Source: Mycobacterium sp. OAS707 (lineage in GTDB: Bacteria; Actinomycetota; Actinomycetes; Mycobacteriales; Mycobacteriaceae). From it: a DNA stretch of 64,000 nucleotides. How positions within the stretch are numbered: the stretch's first letter is position 1; the number at the start of each line of letters is the position of its first letter. The stretch is taken from assembly GCF_014873705.1 (NCBI RefSeq), contig NZ_JADBDS010000001.1, positions 1,364,001-1,428,000 of the forward strand, given 5' to 3'. Shown piece after piece: positions 8,595 to 17,098 of this stretch. Made by a program: the position numbers and the translations under genes. The notes under the pieces were generated by a model that saw only the letters and a program-made list of their open reading frames with translations, was not told the DNA's origin and made no database searches.

Positions 8595-9458
8595 TCACCG
8601 CATCACATGCGGGTACTGACGATGCGGGTGCACGTCGAACATGTCGCGGTAGGACGGCGGCTGACGACCATCCTCGTCGGTGATGCCGTACTTTTTGGCA
8701 AGCTCCGCCCCGATGACGGTCTGGCCGCTCAGCGCCATCAGATCGGGATCGCTATACAGCGCCCATATCACGTGGCCCGTCAACTCTGGCGTTTCGGCGG
8801 TGTCGAGGATGTGTCCATGCTTCTCGGGGCTCCTTGCGATGATCGTGCGAACCCGTTCAGTGAGAAGCGATCCCATCCAGATGGATATGGCGGCGATACC
8901 GTATTCGCGGAAGTCGTAAGCCATGTCGGCGGCCATCTTGTCTGTGCCGGCTTTGGGGACCCCATACGCGGGGCCGAAAGCGTAGTGAACCGCCCCCGAC
9001 GAAGACGAAAAAGCAACCAACCCTTTGCCTTGCGGAATCATCAGCGGTGCTGCATACACCGTGGCGACATAGCTGCTGCGCAGACCGACGTTGAGCGTGT
9101 CGATGACACTGAGGGGTTCATCCCAGAACTTCGTTCGCCCCATCATCTCATCGCGGATGATCGCTGCATTGTTGATCAGGATGTCGATCCGGCCATGCTG
9201 CGCGCGGATCTGTTCGAACAACGCCTCGACCTGGGCGTCGTCGCTGTGGTCGACGGCGACAGCGATACCGCTCCCACCGGCGGCGGTCACGCGCGCAGCT
9301 GTTTCGTCGATGGTGCCCGGCGCCGCCGCGGAACTAGAGTCGCTGGTGCGGCCGGTCACATAGACCGTGCAGCCATGGGCGCCTAGCGCACGGGCTATCC
9401 CTGCGCCCGCGCCTCGGCTGGCGCCTGTCACAACCGCGATGATGGTGTTGTCAGACAT
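8595..9458 (-). CDS. SDR-family oxidoreductase (island SDR 2)
   Basis: A 287-aa short-chain dehydrogenase with [11 protein letters not shown] (cofactor binding), INNAA, a serine-rich SSSSG segment and the catalytic YGVPK. The arrangement resembles the DHRS1-like branch of SDRs, and the C-terminus is longer than in the other island SDRs (DGRQPPSYRDMFDVHPH). No operator is seen in the 73 bases between it and the upstream SDR 3 gene, so the two are probably one transcript. The substrate is unknown. Confidence 0.9.
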   Translation of the reverse strand: MSDNTIIAVVTGASRGAGAGIARALGAHGCTVYVTGRTSDSSSAAAPGTIDETAARVTAAGGSGIAVAVDHSDDAQVEALFEQIRAQHGRIDILINNAAIIRDEMMGRTKFWDEPLSVIDTLNVGLRSSYVATVYAAPLMIPQGKGLVAFSSSSGAVHYAFGPAYGVPKAGTDKMAADMAYDFREYGIAAISIWMGSLLTERVRTIIARSPEKHGHILDTAETPELTGHVIWALYSDPDLMALSGQTVIGAELAKKYGITDEDGRQPPSYRDMFDVHPHRQYPHVMR

Positions 9459-9531
9459 TGGTGTTCGTCGATTCGCAGTGCACGGTCTCCTGCTCTTCCT
9501 TATGTGGCTGGGCTCTTCGAATTTGGTCGGT

Positions 9532-10275
9532 TCAAACGACAGCTCCGCCGTTGACGCCGATCACCTGACCGTTGACGTATCCCGCCTGCTCCGAGCACAA
9601 GAAAGAGCACACCGCCGCCACGTCCTCAGCGACGCCGAGCCTCCTCGCGGGAATGGCCTGTGTAAGTACCTCCGTGCCCGGGAGCTTGCCTTCAGCCTGC
9701 TGTTGTCGAAGCATCGGCGAGTCGATGACGAAGGGCGGCACGGTATTTGCGGTGATCCCCTTGCGCGCGTAGTCCAGCGCGACCGTCTTTGTCATGGCGA
9801 TGACTCCCCCCTTGCTGGCCGAATAGTGGCCCTGCCGCGGGGCGCCCTGCTGTCCGGCGGCCGAGGAGATGGTGACGATGCGGCCCCAGCCGGCAACCAC
9901 CATGTCCGACAGCGCGGCTCGGATGCACAGAAACGTTCCCGTGAGATTGACTGCCAGATAACGGTTCCACTCGTCGAGCGTGATCTTGTCGAACCGCGTG
10001 AATCCAGCGATCGCCGCGCTGCTCACGAGAATCTGCACAGGGCCCAGCGAGTCACGCACCTCTGCGAAAGCCGCTTCGACTGCCGTCTCGTCCGAAACAT
10101 CAACCCCTAATGCAACCGCGCCACCTCCGACGGCTTGGATTTCGGCGACAACCTTTTCCGCAGCTTCGGCGTTCACGTCCAGCACGGCAACCTTGTGACC
10201 GTCGGCGGCAAGTTTGGCGCTGATCGCATGCCCCAGGCCAGATCCGCCGCCGGTCACCACCGCTGTTCGGCTCAT
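9532..10275 (-). CDS. SDR-family oxidoreductase (island SDR 3)
   Basis: A 247-aa enzyme of the FabG-like SDR group: GGGSGLGHAIS cofactor loop, TISSAAGQQG with the active serine, YSASK catalytic pair and the C-terminal NGQVIGVNGG. The ATG at 10275 is chosen because GAGGAG precedes it; the longer open frame to 10350 runs through operator 3 and is not plausible. It heads the SDR 3-SDR 2 unit on the minus strand. Confidence 0.9.
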   Translation of the reverse strand: MSRTAVVTGGGSGLGHAISAKLAADGHKVAVLDVNAEAAEKVVAEIQAVGGGAVALGVDVSDETAVEAAFAEVRDSLGPVQILVSSAAIAGFTRFDKITLDEWNRYLAVNLTGTFLCIRAALSDMVVAGWGRIVTISSAAGQQGAPRQGHYSASKGGVIAMTKTVALDYARKGITANTVPPFVIDSPMLRQQQAEGKLPGTEVLTQAIPARRLGVAEDVAAVCSFLCSEQAGYVNGQVIGVNGGAVV

Positions 10276-10315
10276 TGACACCACTCCTCGACTGCGGCTA
10301 GCTGCACCAGATGTG

Positions 10316-10331
10316 CTGTACGACTGTATAG
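10316..10331. promoter_or_regulatory. Palindromic operator 3 (SDR 3-SDR 2)
   Basis: CTGTACGACTGTATAG, 41 bases upstream of the SDR 3 start. It is the exact reverse complement of operator 5 in front of the P450 gene. Confidence 0.6.
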
Positions 10332-10365
10332 CAGATGCCGATCCGGGCACAAGAAGCCCGTGCGG

Positions 10366-11136
10366 TCATACGCCCGCGGGGCCCGGTGCGCCGTGCATGT
10401 ACAGCGTCTGACCCGAGCAGAAACTTGATGCGTCTGAGGCGAAGAACAGGACTCCGTAGCCGATCTCGTCGGGTTCACCCAGGCGGCCAAGACCGTTGGA
10501 GAGCGCAATCGCTTCCGGATCGAGGCCATACCGGGCCGCGTCGTCGGTCAGCGTGGCAGCGCGAACGGCGCCTACGGCAATGGCGTTGACCCGAATGCCT
10601 TTCTTCGCCCAGGCTGCGGCCATCGATCCGGTGAGGTTGTTGACTGCGGCCTTGGCAGCGCCGTAGGGAGCCGCCTGCGGCATCGCCAGAAGGCTGGCAC
10701 CGGAGCTGATGTTGACGATCGCTCCCTTGCCTTGCGACATCATCGGCTTGGCTGCGGCCTTCGACAAGTGCCAGACGGCTTTGAAATTCAGCGCCAATAC
10801 GTTTTCGAAGTCGTCGTCGGGCCACTTGAGGATGGATTTGGTTTCGGCGCCGCCTGCACAGTTGACGAGCACATCGAGTCGTCCGAACTCGGCGAGAGTG
10901 GTTTCGACCAGGTCGCGACACGCTTCGGCGCTGGTGACGTCGGTGGAAACCGCGAGGGCGCGCTGCCCCATGGCCATGACCTCTTTGGCTGTCGATTCCA
11001 GCGGGTCAGGTCGACGGCCGGCCAACACCACGTCCGCGCCGTGCTCTGCCAGGACAAGAGCAGCACCGCGTCCGATTCCCGTGCCTCCACCGGTGATGAC
11101 GGCGACATGGCCGTCCAAGGCGAATCGACTAGACAT
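10366..11136 (-). CDS. SDR-family oxidoreductase (island SDR 4)
   Basis: A 256-aa short-chain dehydrogenase: GGGTGIGRGAA near residue 17, VNCAGG, NISSGAS and the catalytic YGAAK. The C-terminus SGQTLYMHGAPGPAGV departs from the usual NGQxxxxDGG ending. A basic GRRPDPLE after strand 2 suggests NADP(H) use. It ends 34 bases after operator 3 and has its own operator 4 upstream, so it forms a separate transcription unit. Confidence 0.9.
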   Translation of the reverse strand: MSSRFALDGHVAVITGGGTGIGRGAALVLAEHGADVVLAGRRPDPLESTAKEVMAMGQRALAVSTDVTSAEACRDLVETTLAEFGRLDVLVNCAGGAETKSILKWPDDDFENVLALNFKAVWHLSKAAAKPMMSQGKGAIVNISSGASLLAMPQAAPYGAAKAAVNNLTGSMAAAWAKKGIRVNAIAVGAVRAATLTDDAARYGLDPEAIALSNGLGRLGEPDEIGYGVLFFASDASSFCSGQTLYMHGAPGPAGV

Positions 11137-11190
11137 TGCGCTCCTTGAAATTTGTGGCGGGCGGCCGCTGGCGCGGTATCTGACATGATG

Positions 11191-11206
11191 TTGTACGAGC
11201 GTATAG
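11191..11206. promoter_or_regulatory. Palindromic operator 4 (SDR 4)
   Basis: TTGTACGAGCGTATAG, 55 bases upstream of the SDR 4 start on the minus strand. Together with operator 5 it fills the divergent SDR 4 / P450 promoter region. Confidence 0.55.
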
Positions 11207-11259
11207 CACAGTCGTCCGTCTGCGAAGCATCAGTCGTGCTTGCCTACTGATCACTGCTC

Positions 11260-11275
11260 CTATACAGTCGTACAG
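11260..11275. promoter_or_regulatory. Palindromic operator 5 (P450)
   Basis: CTATACAGTCGTACAG, 47 bases upstream of the proposed P450 start. It is identical to operator 3 read on the other strand. Confidence 0.6.
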
Positions 11276-11321
11276 CAGCCGTGGCATGCGCATGTGCTGT
11301 ACCGCATTGGAGGAGCCGACG

Positions 11322-12509
11322 TTGAGCGACTTGTACTACGACCCCTGGGATTTCGATATCGACTTGGATCCTTACCCGACCTATCGTCGTCTGCGTGATG
11401 AGTGCCCGGTCTACTACAACGACCGCCATGACTTCTGGGGAGTCAGCCGCTACGCCGACGTGGATGCGGCGCTGAAGGACACCGCGCGGCTGAGTTCGGC
11501 CAAGGGCGACATCCTGGAAGTGGTGATGACCGATCCCTTGATGCCCCCAGGAATCTTCATCAACGAAGATCCACCGCTGCACACGATCCACCGGGCGATC
11601 GTGTCGCGGGCGTTCACCCCGAAGAAGATGCGTGCGATCGAGGACAAAATCCGCGCGTTCTGCGTCGCATGTCTCGATCCGCTCGTCGGTGGTGATCGGT
11701 TCGACTTCGTCGAAGACCTCGGCGCTGAACTTCCCATGCGTACGGTCGGCATGCTCGCCGGTATTCCTGATGCCGAGCAGCCCGCGGTACGCGCGCACGC
11801 CAATCAAGCGCTGCGCAACGAACCCGGTAAGCCGATGGAGATCAACAAGGATCGGTACTTCACCGGTGAGATGTTCGGCGAGTATGTCGAGTGGCGCGAG
11901 AAACATCCCTCCGACGATCTGATCACCGAATTGCTCAATGTCGAGTTCGAAGATGAGACCGGAACCACGCGCAAGTTGGCGAAGCAAGAACTCATCGTGT
12001 TTCTGGCCGTCGTCGCCGGAGCCGGTGTGGAGACCACGGGTCGCCTATTTGGCTGGATGGGCAAGGTGCTCGCCGAACACCCCGACCAACGCAAGGAACT
12101 GGCCGAGGATCATTCGTTGATCCCAACGGCCATCGAGGAACTTCTTCGCTTCGAGCCTCCGGGTCCGCACGTGGCGCGCTACGTCGCGTCGCAGGACGTG
12201 AGATTCCAGGGACAGGTCATACCGGCGGGTAGTGCGCTGCTGATGATGCTGGCCTCAGCCAACCGCGACGAGCGGCACTTCGAGGATCCTGACAAGTTCG
12301 ACATCCACCGAAAGCCGGGTGGCCACCTCACCTTTGGTCGCGGAGCACACTTCTGCGTCGGAGCACCGCTGGCTCGGCTCGAGGGCCGCGTCGCACTCGA
12401 AGAAGTTCTCAAGCGCTGGCCGGAGTGGGACATCGACATGACCGGTGCCCGACGGTCGCGCACATCGACGGTGCGCGGCTGGGACAGCATGCCGGCGATC
12501 GTCGGGTGA
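11322..12509 (+). CDS. Cytochrome P450
   Basis: A 395-aa soluble bacterial P450 monooxygenase. The I-helix oxygen-binding segment is GAGVETTGR, the K-helix ExxR is EELLRFEPP, and the haem loop is FGRGAHFCVGAPLARLE with the cysteine ligand. A TTG start at 11322 is preferred because TTGGAGGAG stands just before it; the open frame extends to an ATG at 11286 with no ribosome-binding site. It needs ferredoxin and reductase partners, and none is encoded in the island. The substrate is unknown; nearby SDRs and the SnoaL-like protein suggest stepwise oxidation of a cyclic or isoprenoid compound. Confidence 0.93.
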   Translation: MSDLYYDPWDFDIDLDPYPTYRRLRDECPVYYNDRHDFWGVSRYADVDAALKDTARLSSAKGDILEVVMTDPLMPPGIFINEDPPLHTIHRAIVSRAFTPKKMRAIEDKIRAFCVACLDPLVGGDRFDFVEDLGAELPMRTVGMLAGIPDAEQPAVRAHANQALRNEPGKPMEINKDRYFTGEMFGEYVEWREKHPSDDLITELLNVEFEDETGTTRKLAKQELIVFLAVVAGAGVETTGRLFGWMGKVLAEHPDQRKELAEDHSLIPTAIEELLRFEPPGPHVARYVASQDVRFQGQVIPAGSALLMMLASANRDERHFEDPDKFDIHRKPGGHLTFGRGAHFCVGAPLARLEGRVALEEVLKRWPEWDIDMTGARRSRTSTVRGWDSMPAIVG

Positions 12510-12525
12510 GATGGCTGCCGGCGCC

Positions 12526-12744
12526 TCAGCGGATCCGGCCGAGTCCGTCAGCCACGACGAGAGACTCTCCGGTGATGTAACTGGCCTCCCCGCTCAACAT
12601 GAACACCGTCGCGTAAGCGATGTCCCACGAGCTCGCCTGCCGTCCCAGCGGGAACTGAATCGGTGAGCCCGACTGCACATTCGCGCCTCCATAGCGGCTG
12701 AGCGGAGTGTCCACCGGACCGGGGATGAAGACGACATCGATGTG
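12526..12744 (-). pseudogene. Remnant of an SDR oxidoreductase (C-terminal part only)
   Basis: About 70 residues match the end of an SDR: IPGPVDTPLSRYGG, a short loop, then FPLGRQASSWDIAYATVFML and the closing YITGESLVVADGL. The N-terminal cofactor motif and the catalytic YxxxK are missing, and the sequence upstream of residue HIDVV is unrelated. The gene has therefore been cut, probably by deletion, leaving only the tail, 16 bases after the P450 stop. Confidence 0.75.
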
Positions 12745-12879
12745 GGGGCATGGCACTCCCGAAGGCTCACTGATCATGGCGCGCGAAACTAGGCGCCCCA
12801 TGATCTTTCCGCGACAGACACCGTGCCGCCCGGCCGAGCGGTAGTCATGGAATCACTCGGCCGAGCGGACGGTAGCCGG

Positions 12880-13389
12880 CTACTTCTTGTAGATCGTGAA
12901 GCTGGATCCGGTCGCCAGGACGAAGTCGGTCGCGTTACCGCAGATGGTCGCCGACACGGGCGAACCGTCGTACTGCTTGGTCCCGGGATCAGTAGCCGAA
13001 ATGACACCCGAGACGCCCACCCGTGCAGGATGATCGGCCGGACACGTCGTCCCATCGGCCGGAGCACCGGTAGCGATACTGGTCAGCTGCAATGAAGCCC
13101 CGTTGAGGAACGGCGCGTCGAAGTAGATCGTTTCTGTTCCGGGTGCTGTCCTGGACGTATAGCCCGACCCTGGCTGCTGTTCACCACGGGCGACGCAGCC
13201 TCCCAGCGGATGGGGAAACGTTTGGTTGGGCCCCGAGAAGCTGCTGCATTGAATCCAGACATTGGGCGGTACCGGCGGCTCCGCACCGGCAGTCGCGCTC
13301 AGCATCACTGCCGATTCGAGAAGGCCTGCAGCAACCGCGACAACGACTGCCGCGGTGGGGATCTGGCGACGACTTGATGAAGTATTCAT
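12880..13389 (-). CDS. Secreted protein of unknown function
   Basis: A 169-aa protein. A signal peptide (SSSRRQ, then an Ala/Val-rich core, cleavage near TAGA-EPP at residue 36) is followed by about 130 residues with four cysteines (IQCSSF, GGCVAR, TTCPAD, TICGN), enough for two disulfides. I do not recognise a family. Operator 6 lies 72 bases upstream of the start, linking it to the island regulon, so the oxidative enzymes seem to be paired with an exported binding or scavenging protein; that role is only inferred. Confidence 0.75.
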   Translation of the reverse strand: MNTSSSRRQIPTAAVVVAVAAGLLESAVMLSATAGAEPPVPPNVWIQCSSFSGPNQTFPHPLGGCVARGEQQPGSGYTSRTAPGTETIYFDAPFLNGASLQLTSIATGAPADGTTCPADHPARVGVSGVISATDPGTKQYDGSPVSATICGNATDFVLATGSSFTIYKK

Positions 13390-13460
13390 GCAATCCTCAC
13401 TGGTGTGGTCATCGATTCGGAGGCCACCAGCGATCTGCTAGAGCGGGCCATCCCACCTCG

Positions 13461-13476
13461 CTGTACGGGCGTACAG
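13461..13476. promoter_or_regulatory. Palindromic operator 6 (secreted protein)
   Basis: CTGTACGGGCGTACAG: perfect 7-bp arms around GG, the best copy of the island motif, 72 bases upstream of the secreted-protein start. Confidence 0.6.
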
Positions 13477-13548
13477 CACGGTCGAGTCATTGGTAGCACA
13501 CTTGTGATTCGCAGCACAAGCACGGTTGTCGGCTCACTGTCACGCGTG

Positions 13549-13564
13549 CTATACAGATGTACAG
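13549..13564. promoter_or_regulatory. Palindromic operator 7 (no intact gene downstream)
   Basis: CTATACAGATGTACAG, with arms matching the island motif. On the plus strand only the short frame at 13574 follows; on the minus strand it would be a distal site for the secreted-protein gene. Confidence 0.5.
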
Positions 13565-13759
13565 CGTCGTCTGATGGAGGCTCGAGGGGTGCTTCTGCGG
13601 GGACAACTGAAGCGACTAAACGGACTGGATTCGCCGTTGCCCGATTCCGAACCGCACAACGCGAACGGCTAACCGCCGCAGAACTCGCCGGTCGCAGACA
13701 TGGCCCGATTGTCGCGACTATGCCCTCTCAGCTGTTGCGCCGCCTTCCCAACGCGAATG

Positions 13760-13795
13760 AAAACGGCCCCCGGAGTCTCCTCCGAGGGCCGTTTT
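13760..13795 (-). terminator. Terminator after tRNA-fMet
   Basis: AAAACGGCCC at 13760-13769 pairs with 13786-13795, with an inner CGGAG/CTCCG stem. It lies 4 bases beyond the CCA end of the tRNA on the minus strand and has T-runs on both sides, so it can work in both directions. Confidence 0.8.
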
Positions 13796-13798
13796 ACC

Positions 13799-13875
13799 TG
13801 GTAGCGGGGACAGGATTCGAACCTGCGACCTCTGGGTTATGAGCCCAGCGAGCTACCGAGCTGCTCCACCCCGCG
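13799..13875 (-). tRNA. Initiator tRNA-fMet (CAT)
   Basis: A 77-base cloverleaf on the minus strand. It starts CGCGGGGTGGAGCAG, has anticodon CAT in the loop CTCATAA and a T arm with GGTTCGAATCC, and ends CCCCGCTA plus an encoded CCA. Three G-C pairs in a row close the anticodon stem (GGG/CCC) and position 1 (C) cannot pair with position 72 (T); both are hallmarks of an initiator tRNA. A terminator follows. Its 3' half is duplicated at 6233-6276. Confidence 0.95.
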
Positions 13876-13936
13876 TCGGGTAAACGAAAGGTTACCGAAG
13901 GCAACGCCTCACTTCCAAATCGCCTGTTGCCAGCCT

Positions 13937-13995
13937 CGAGCGTGCGCAAAATGCCACCGTTTGGCGGCGTGTCTGCGTGCAGACACGCACGCTCG
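13937..13995. repeat. Nested inverted repeats after the UPF0182 gene
   Basis: An outer pair, CGAGCGTGCG (13937-13946) and CGCACGCTCG (13986-13995), encloses a tight inner hairpin, GCGTGTCTGC (13967-13976) and GCAGACACGC (13979-13988). It lies 9 bases beyond the stop of the leftward UPF0182 gene and probably ends its transcript. Confidence 0.6.
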
Positions 13996-14004
13996 GCGTA
14001 GTTG

Positions 14005-17000
14005 TTACTTGGCGGACTGATACTTCTTCATCGCGTCGTCCAGGCGCTGCAGCGCCTCCCCGTACTGAGAGAAATTGCCGCTCTGCTGCGCGGATCGCAC
14101 ACCGTCGAGCGCGGAGTTGACCTCTTGCAGCGCTGCGGCTTTCGCCGCCGACAACTGCGTCGCGCTGGCGTTCGGCGGCACCGCGATCGGCGTCGGCACC
14201 TCGGGCGCCTGGCCCTGGCTGGGCGGCGGCGCGTTCGGTGACTGACCGTCGGAGGGTGGCGGTGCCGCTGGCGGCTGCCCATTCACCGGACCGGCCGGCG
14301 CCGGACCCGTCGCCGTCGCGTCGGCACCCGGGCCGAACAACTCGGTCAGCGCGTCTCGCACCGTCGGCCCATAACCGACGCGGTCGTTGTACATCATCGC
14401 GACGCGGATCAATCGTGGATACGACGACGCCGCGTCACTGGCGCCTGGTGACGCGTACACCGGCTCCACGTACAGCAGACCGCCCTGCGCGACCGGCAGT
14501 GTCAGCAGATTGCCCCACCGGATCCTGTTCTGGTTGTCGCGGCCGATGACACCGAGGTCCTGGCTGACCGCCGTGTCCGTCGTGATCGCATTGTTGGCCA
14601 GCTTCGGGCCGTTGACCTGACCCGGGATGGTCAACACGGTGATCTTGCCGTACGTCGACGGATCCGAACTCGCGCTGATGTAGGCGGCCAGGAAGTCGCG
14701 TTGGAATCGGTTCATCGCACTGGTCAGCTGGAAGGACGCCGAACTGTCGTTGGACGCAAGGTCTTTGGCGACGATGTAGTACGGCGGCTGGAAGCTGCTC
14801 GCGGTCGGGTTGGGATCCAGCGGCACGTCCCAGAAGTCCGAGTTGGAGAAGAACGTCACCGGATCGTTGACGTGATACTTGGCCAGCAGCGCGCGCTGCA
14901 CCTTGAACAGGTCCTCGGGATAGCGCAGGTGCGCCTGCAGTTCCGGTGAGATGTCGCTCTTGGGCTTCACCGTGCCGGGGAACACCTTCATCCACGCCTG
15001 CAGGACGGGATCTCGCTCGTCCTGCTCATACAGCGTGACGGTGCCGTCGTAGGCATCGACGGTGGCCTTCACCGAGTTTCGGATGTAGGACACCATCTTG
15101 TCGGGCGCCAGCCGGTTGATCGCCACCTCGTTGGAGTCGGCGGTCGCCGTCGACAACGACATCTGCTGCGAGTACGGATAGTTGTCCAACGTCGTGTAGC
15201 CGTCCACGATCCACACCATCCGCTTGTTCACGATGGCCGGGTACACGCTGGTGTCGGTGGTCAGCCACGGCGCCACCGCCTTCACCCGCGCCGACGGGTC
15301 ACGGTTGAACAGCACCTTGCTGTCCGGCCCGATCGGGTTGGACAGCACCAGCTTTCGCTCGGAGAACTTCACCGCGAACACGGCACGGGCCAGCCAGTTG
15401 CCGATCGGCACACCGCCCTTGCCGGCGTAGGTGTAGTTCTTGGTCTCGGTGTTGGTCTCGTAGTCGTACTCGCGGTCATTGCCGTTCTTGCCGACGATCG
15501 CATAATCATCGCCTGTGCTCGCGATGACCGGACCGAAGTACACCCGCGGCTGGTCGAGCGGGGCCGGGCCGGGTGAGACGACGCTGCCGTTGGCGCCCAC
15601 GACGCTGGCGAGGAACTCCGGATAGCCGCCGTTCTGGTTGGGATCGTTGGCGACCCCGCGCACCGTGTTGGCGGGCGAGGCGATGAAGCCGTTGCCGTGA
15701 GTATAGACGAAGTGCCGGTTGAGCCAGTCACGCTGATTGTCGATCAGCCTGTCGGGGTTGAGTTCTCGCGCGGCGACCACGTAGTCACGCAGGTTGCCGT
15801 CGGGGCCGTTGTAGCGGTCGATGGACAGCTGGTCGGGGAAATAGTAGAAGTTCTTGCCCTGCTGGAACTGGGTGAACGCGGGGCTGACGATGGTCGGGTC
15901 GAGCAACCGGATGTTCGACGTCGTCGCCCGGTCGGAGGCGACCTGCTGCGCGGTCGTCTGCGTGTTGCCGCTGTAGTCGCGGTACGTGACGGTATCGGCC
16001 GTCAGCCCGTACGCCTGTCTGGTTGCCGTGATACTTCGACTGATGTAGTCGCTTTCCTTTTGCGCCGCATTGGGTTTCACGCTGATCTGCTCGACGACCA
16101 ACGGCCAGCCCCAACCTACGACCAAGGAGCTCAACAGCAGCAGCACCACCCCGATCGCTGGAATGCGCAAGTCCCGCAACACAATTGCAGAGAACACGGC
16201 GGCCGCGCAGATCACCGCGATGGCCATCAGGATCAGCTTCGCCGGCAGCACCGCGTTGATGTCGGTGTAACCCGCACCAGTGAACGGCTTACCTTGGCGT
16301 GTATTGCTCAACAGCGAGTAGCGATCAAGCCAGTACGCCGCGGCCTTGAGCAGCATCAGCAGGCCAACCAACGAGATCAGTTGGATACGCGCCGAGCGGC
16401 TCAGCGCCCCCGTGCGGCCCGACAGCCGAATGCCGCCGAAAAGGTAGTGCGTCACCAGGCTGGCGATGAACGCGATGAACGTCGCACCGAACAGGTACCC
16501 GAGCACCAGCCGGTAGAACGGCAGATCGAACGCGTAGAACCCGAGGTCCTTGCCGAATTGCGGGTCAGCGATCCCGAAGCTGCCCCCATGCAGGAACAAC
16601 TGCACCCGATCCCAGTACGTCTGCACGAGGAACCCGGTGAAGACTCCGACGATCACCGGCACACCGATGCCGATCAACCGCAGCCGGGTCATCACCGCGG
16701 TCCGGTAGCGCGCCACCGGATCGTTGGGACCGGTCGTCGGAACGAACACCGGCCGGGTGCGGTACGCCACGGCGAGCGCGGCGAACACGATGGCACCCAT
16801 CAAAACGCCCGCCACCAGGCCGACGACGATCCGAGTGAGGATCTGGGTGGTGAACACCGAGCGATAGCCCAGTTCCCCGAACCACAGCCAGTCCACGTAG
16901 GCGTCGATCATGCGCGGGCCGAACAGCAATAGCACCAGGACGGCCAGCGCGACCCCGATCAGAATCCGGCTACGTCGTGTCAGCTTCGGCATTCGTGCCG

Positions 17001-17016
17001 CGGGCCGCATACCCAC
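14005..17016 (-). CDS. UPF0182-family large membrane protein
   Basis: A 1003-aa protein of the UPF0182 family (M. tuberculosis Rv3193c type). Seven hydrophobic helices fill roughly the first 320 residues (first one [15 protein letters not shown]). A long extracytoplasmic region with many charged and aromatic residues follows, then a Pro/Gly/Ala-rich linker with [14 protein letters not shown] repeats and a short helical tail. The role is unknown. The GTG at 17016 and ATG at 17010 are both possible starts. It is transcribed toward the tRNA gene. Confidence 0.93.
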   Translation of the reverse strand: MGMRPAARMPKLTRRSRILIGVALAVLVLLLFGPRMIDAYVDWLWFGELGYRSVFTTQILTRIVVGLVAGVLMGAIVFAALAVAYRTRPVFVPTTGPNDPVARYRTAVMTRLRLIGIGVPVIVGVFTGFLVQTYWDRVQLFLHGGSFGIADPQFGKDLGFYAFDLPFYRLVLGYLFGATFIAFIASLVTHYLFGGIRLSGRTGALSRSARIQLISLVGLLMLLKAAAYWLDRYSLLSNTRQGKPFTGAGYTDINAVLPAKLILMAIAVICAAAVFSAIVLRDLRIPAIGVVLLLLSSLVVGWGWPLVVEQISVKPNAAQKESDYISRSITATRQAYGLTADTVTYRDYSGNTQTTAQQVASDRATTSNIRLLDPTIVSPAFTQFQQGKNFYYFPDQLSIDRYNGPDGNLRDYVVAARELNPDRLIDNQRDWLNRHFVYTHGNGFIASPANTVRGVANDPNQNGGYPEFLASVVGANGSVVSPGPAPLDQPRVYFGPVIASTGDDYAIVGKNGNDREYDYETNTETKNYTYAGKGGVPIGNWLARAVFAVKFSERKLVLSNPIGPDSKVLFNRDPSARVKAVAPWLTTDTSVYPAIVNKRMVWIVDGYTTLDNYPYSQQMSLSTATADSNEVAINRLAPDKMVSYIRNSVKATVDAYDGTVTLYEQDERDPVLQAWMKVFPGTVKPKSDISPELQAHLRYPEDLFKVQRALLAKYHVNDPVTFFSNSDFWDVPLDPNPTASSFQPPYYIVAKDLASNDSSASFQLTSAMNRFQRDFLAAYISASSDPSTYGKITVLTIPGQVNGPKLANNAITTDTAVSQDLGVIGRDNQNRIRWGNLLTLPVAQGGLLYVEPVYASPGASDAASSYPRLIRVAMMYNDRVGYGPTVRDALTELFGPGADATATGPAPAGPVNGQPPAAPPPSDGQSPNAPPPSQGQAPEVPTPIAVPPNASATQLSAAKAAALQEVNSALDGVRSAQQSGNFSQYGEALQRLDDAMKKYQSAK

Positions 17017-17098
17017 TCGTCAACTCCAGTCTTGGCTTGTCGAAAACGTCTACCGGCGACGTGGCCCCAACTCTACGCATTCGGTGCACGGCGACTTC

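Larger units (their letters stand above)
13390..13798. other. Gene-poor right end of the island
   Basis: 409 bases with no convincing gene. It holds operators 6 and 7 and the hairpin terminator. Between operator 7 and the terminator, an open frame at 13574-13672 could encode 32 residues starting MEARGVLLRGQ. It has no clear ribosome-binding site and may be the stump of a deleted gene. A longer frame (13405-13842) runs into the tRNA and is not real. Confidence 0.5.
6233..13844. mobile_element. Genomic island at the tRNA-fMet 3' end, no integrase visible
   Basis: About 7.6 kb lie between the tRNA fragment at 6233-6276 and the intact tRNA gene at 13799-13875. The cargo is a SnoaL-like protein, TetR regulator, four SDR enzymes, a P450, an SDR remnant and a secreted protein, tied together by seven copies of a 16-bp palindrome. 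No integrase, excisionase, transposase or replication gene can be found, so the element is now immobile or was carried in by an integrase that has been lost. The flanking core genes to the right match the conserved mycobacterial order. Confidence 0.7.

Noticed and set aside
13405..13842. A 145-codon plus-strand frame at the island's right end
   Set aside because: It runs through the terminator into the antisense of tRNA-fMet; the GTGFEPATSGL-like ending is the usual false translation of a tRNA.
15697..16932. Long open frame opposite the UPF0182 gene
   Set aside because: Codon bias and composition (rich in Arg, His, Gln) are those of an antisense shadow in high-GC DNA; the UPF0182 gene explains the region.
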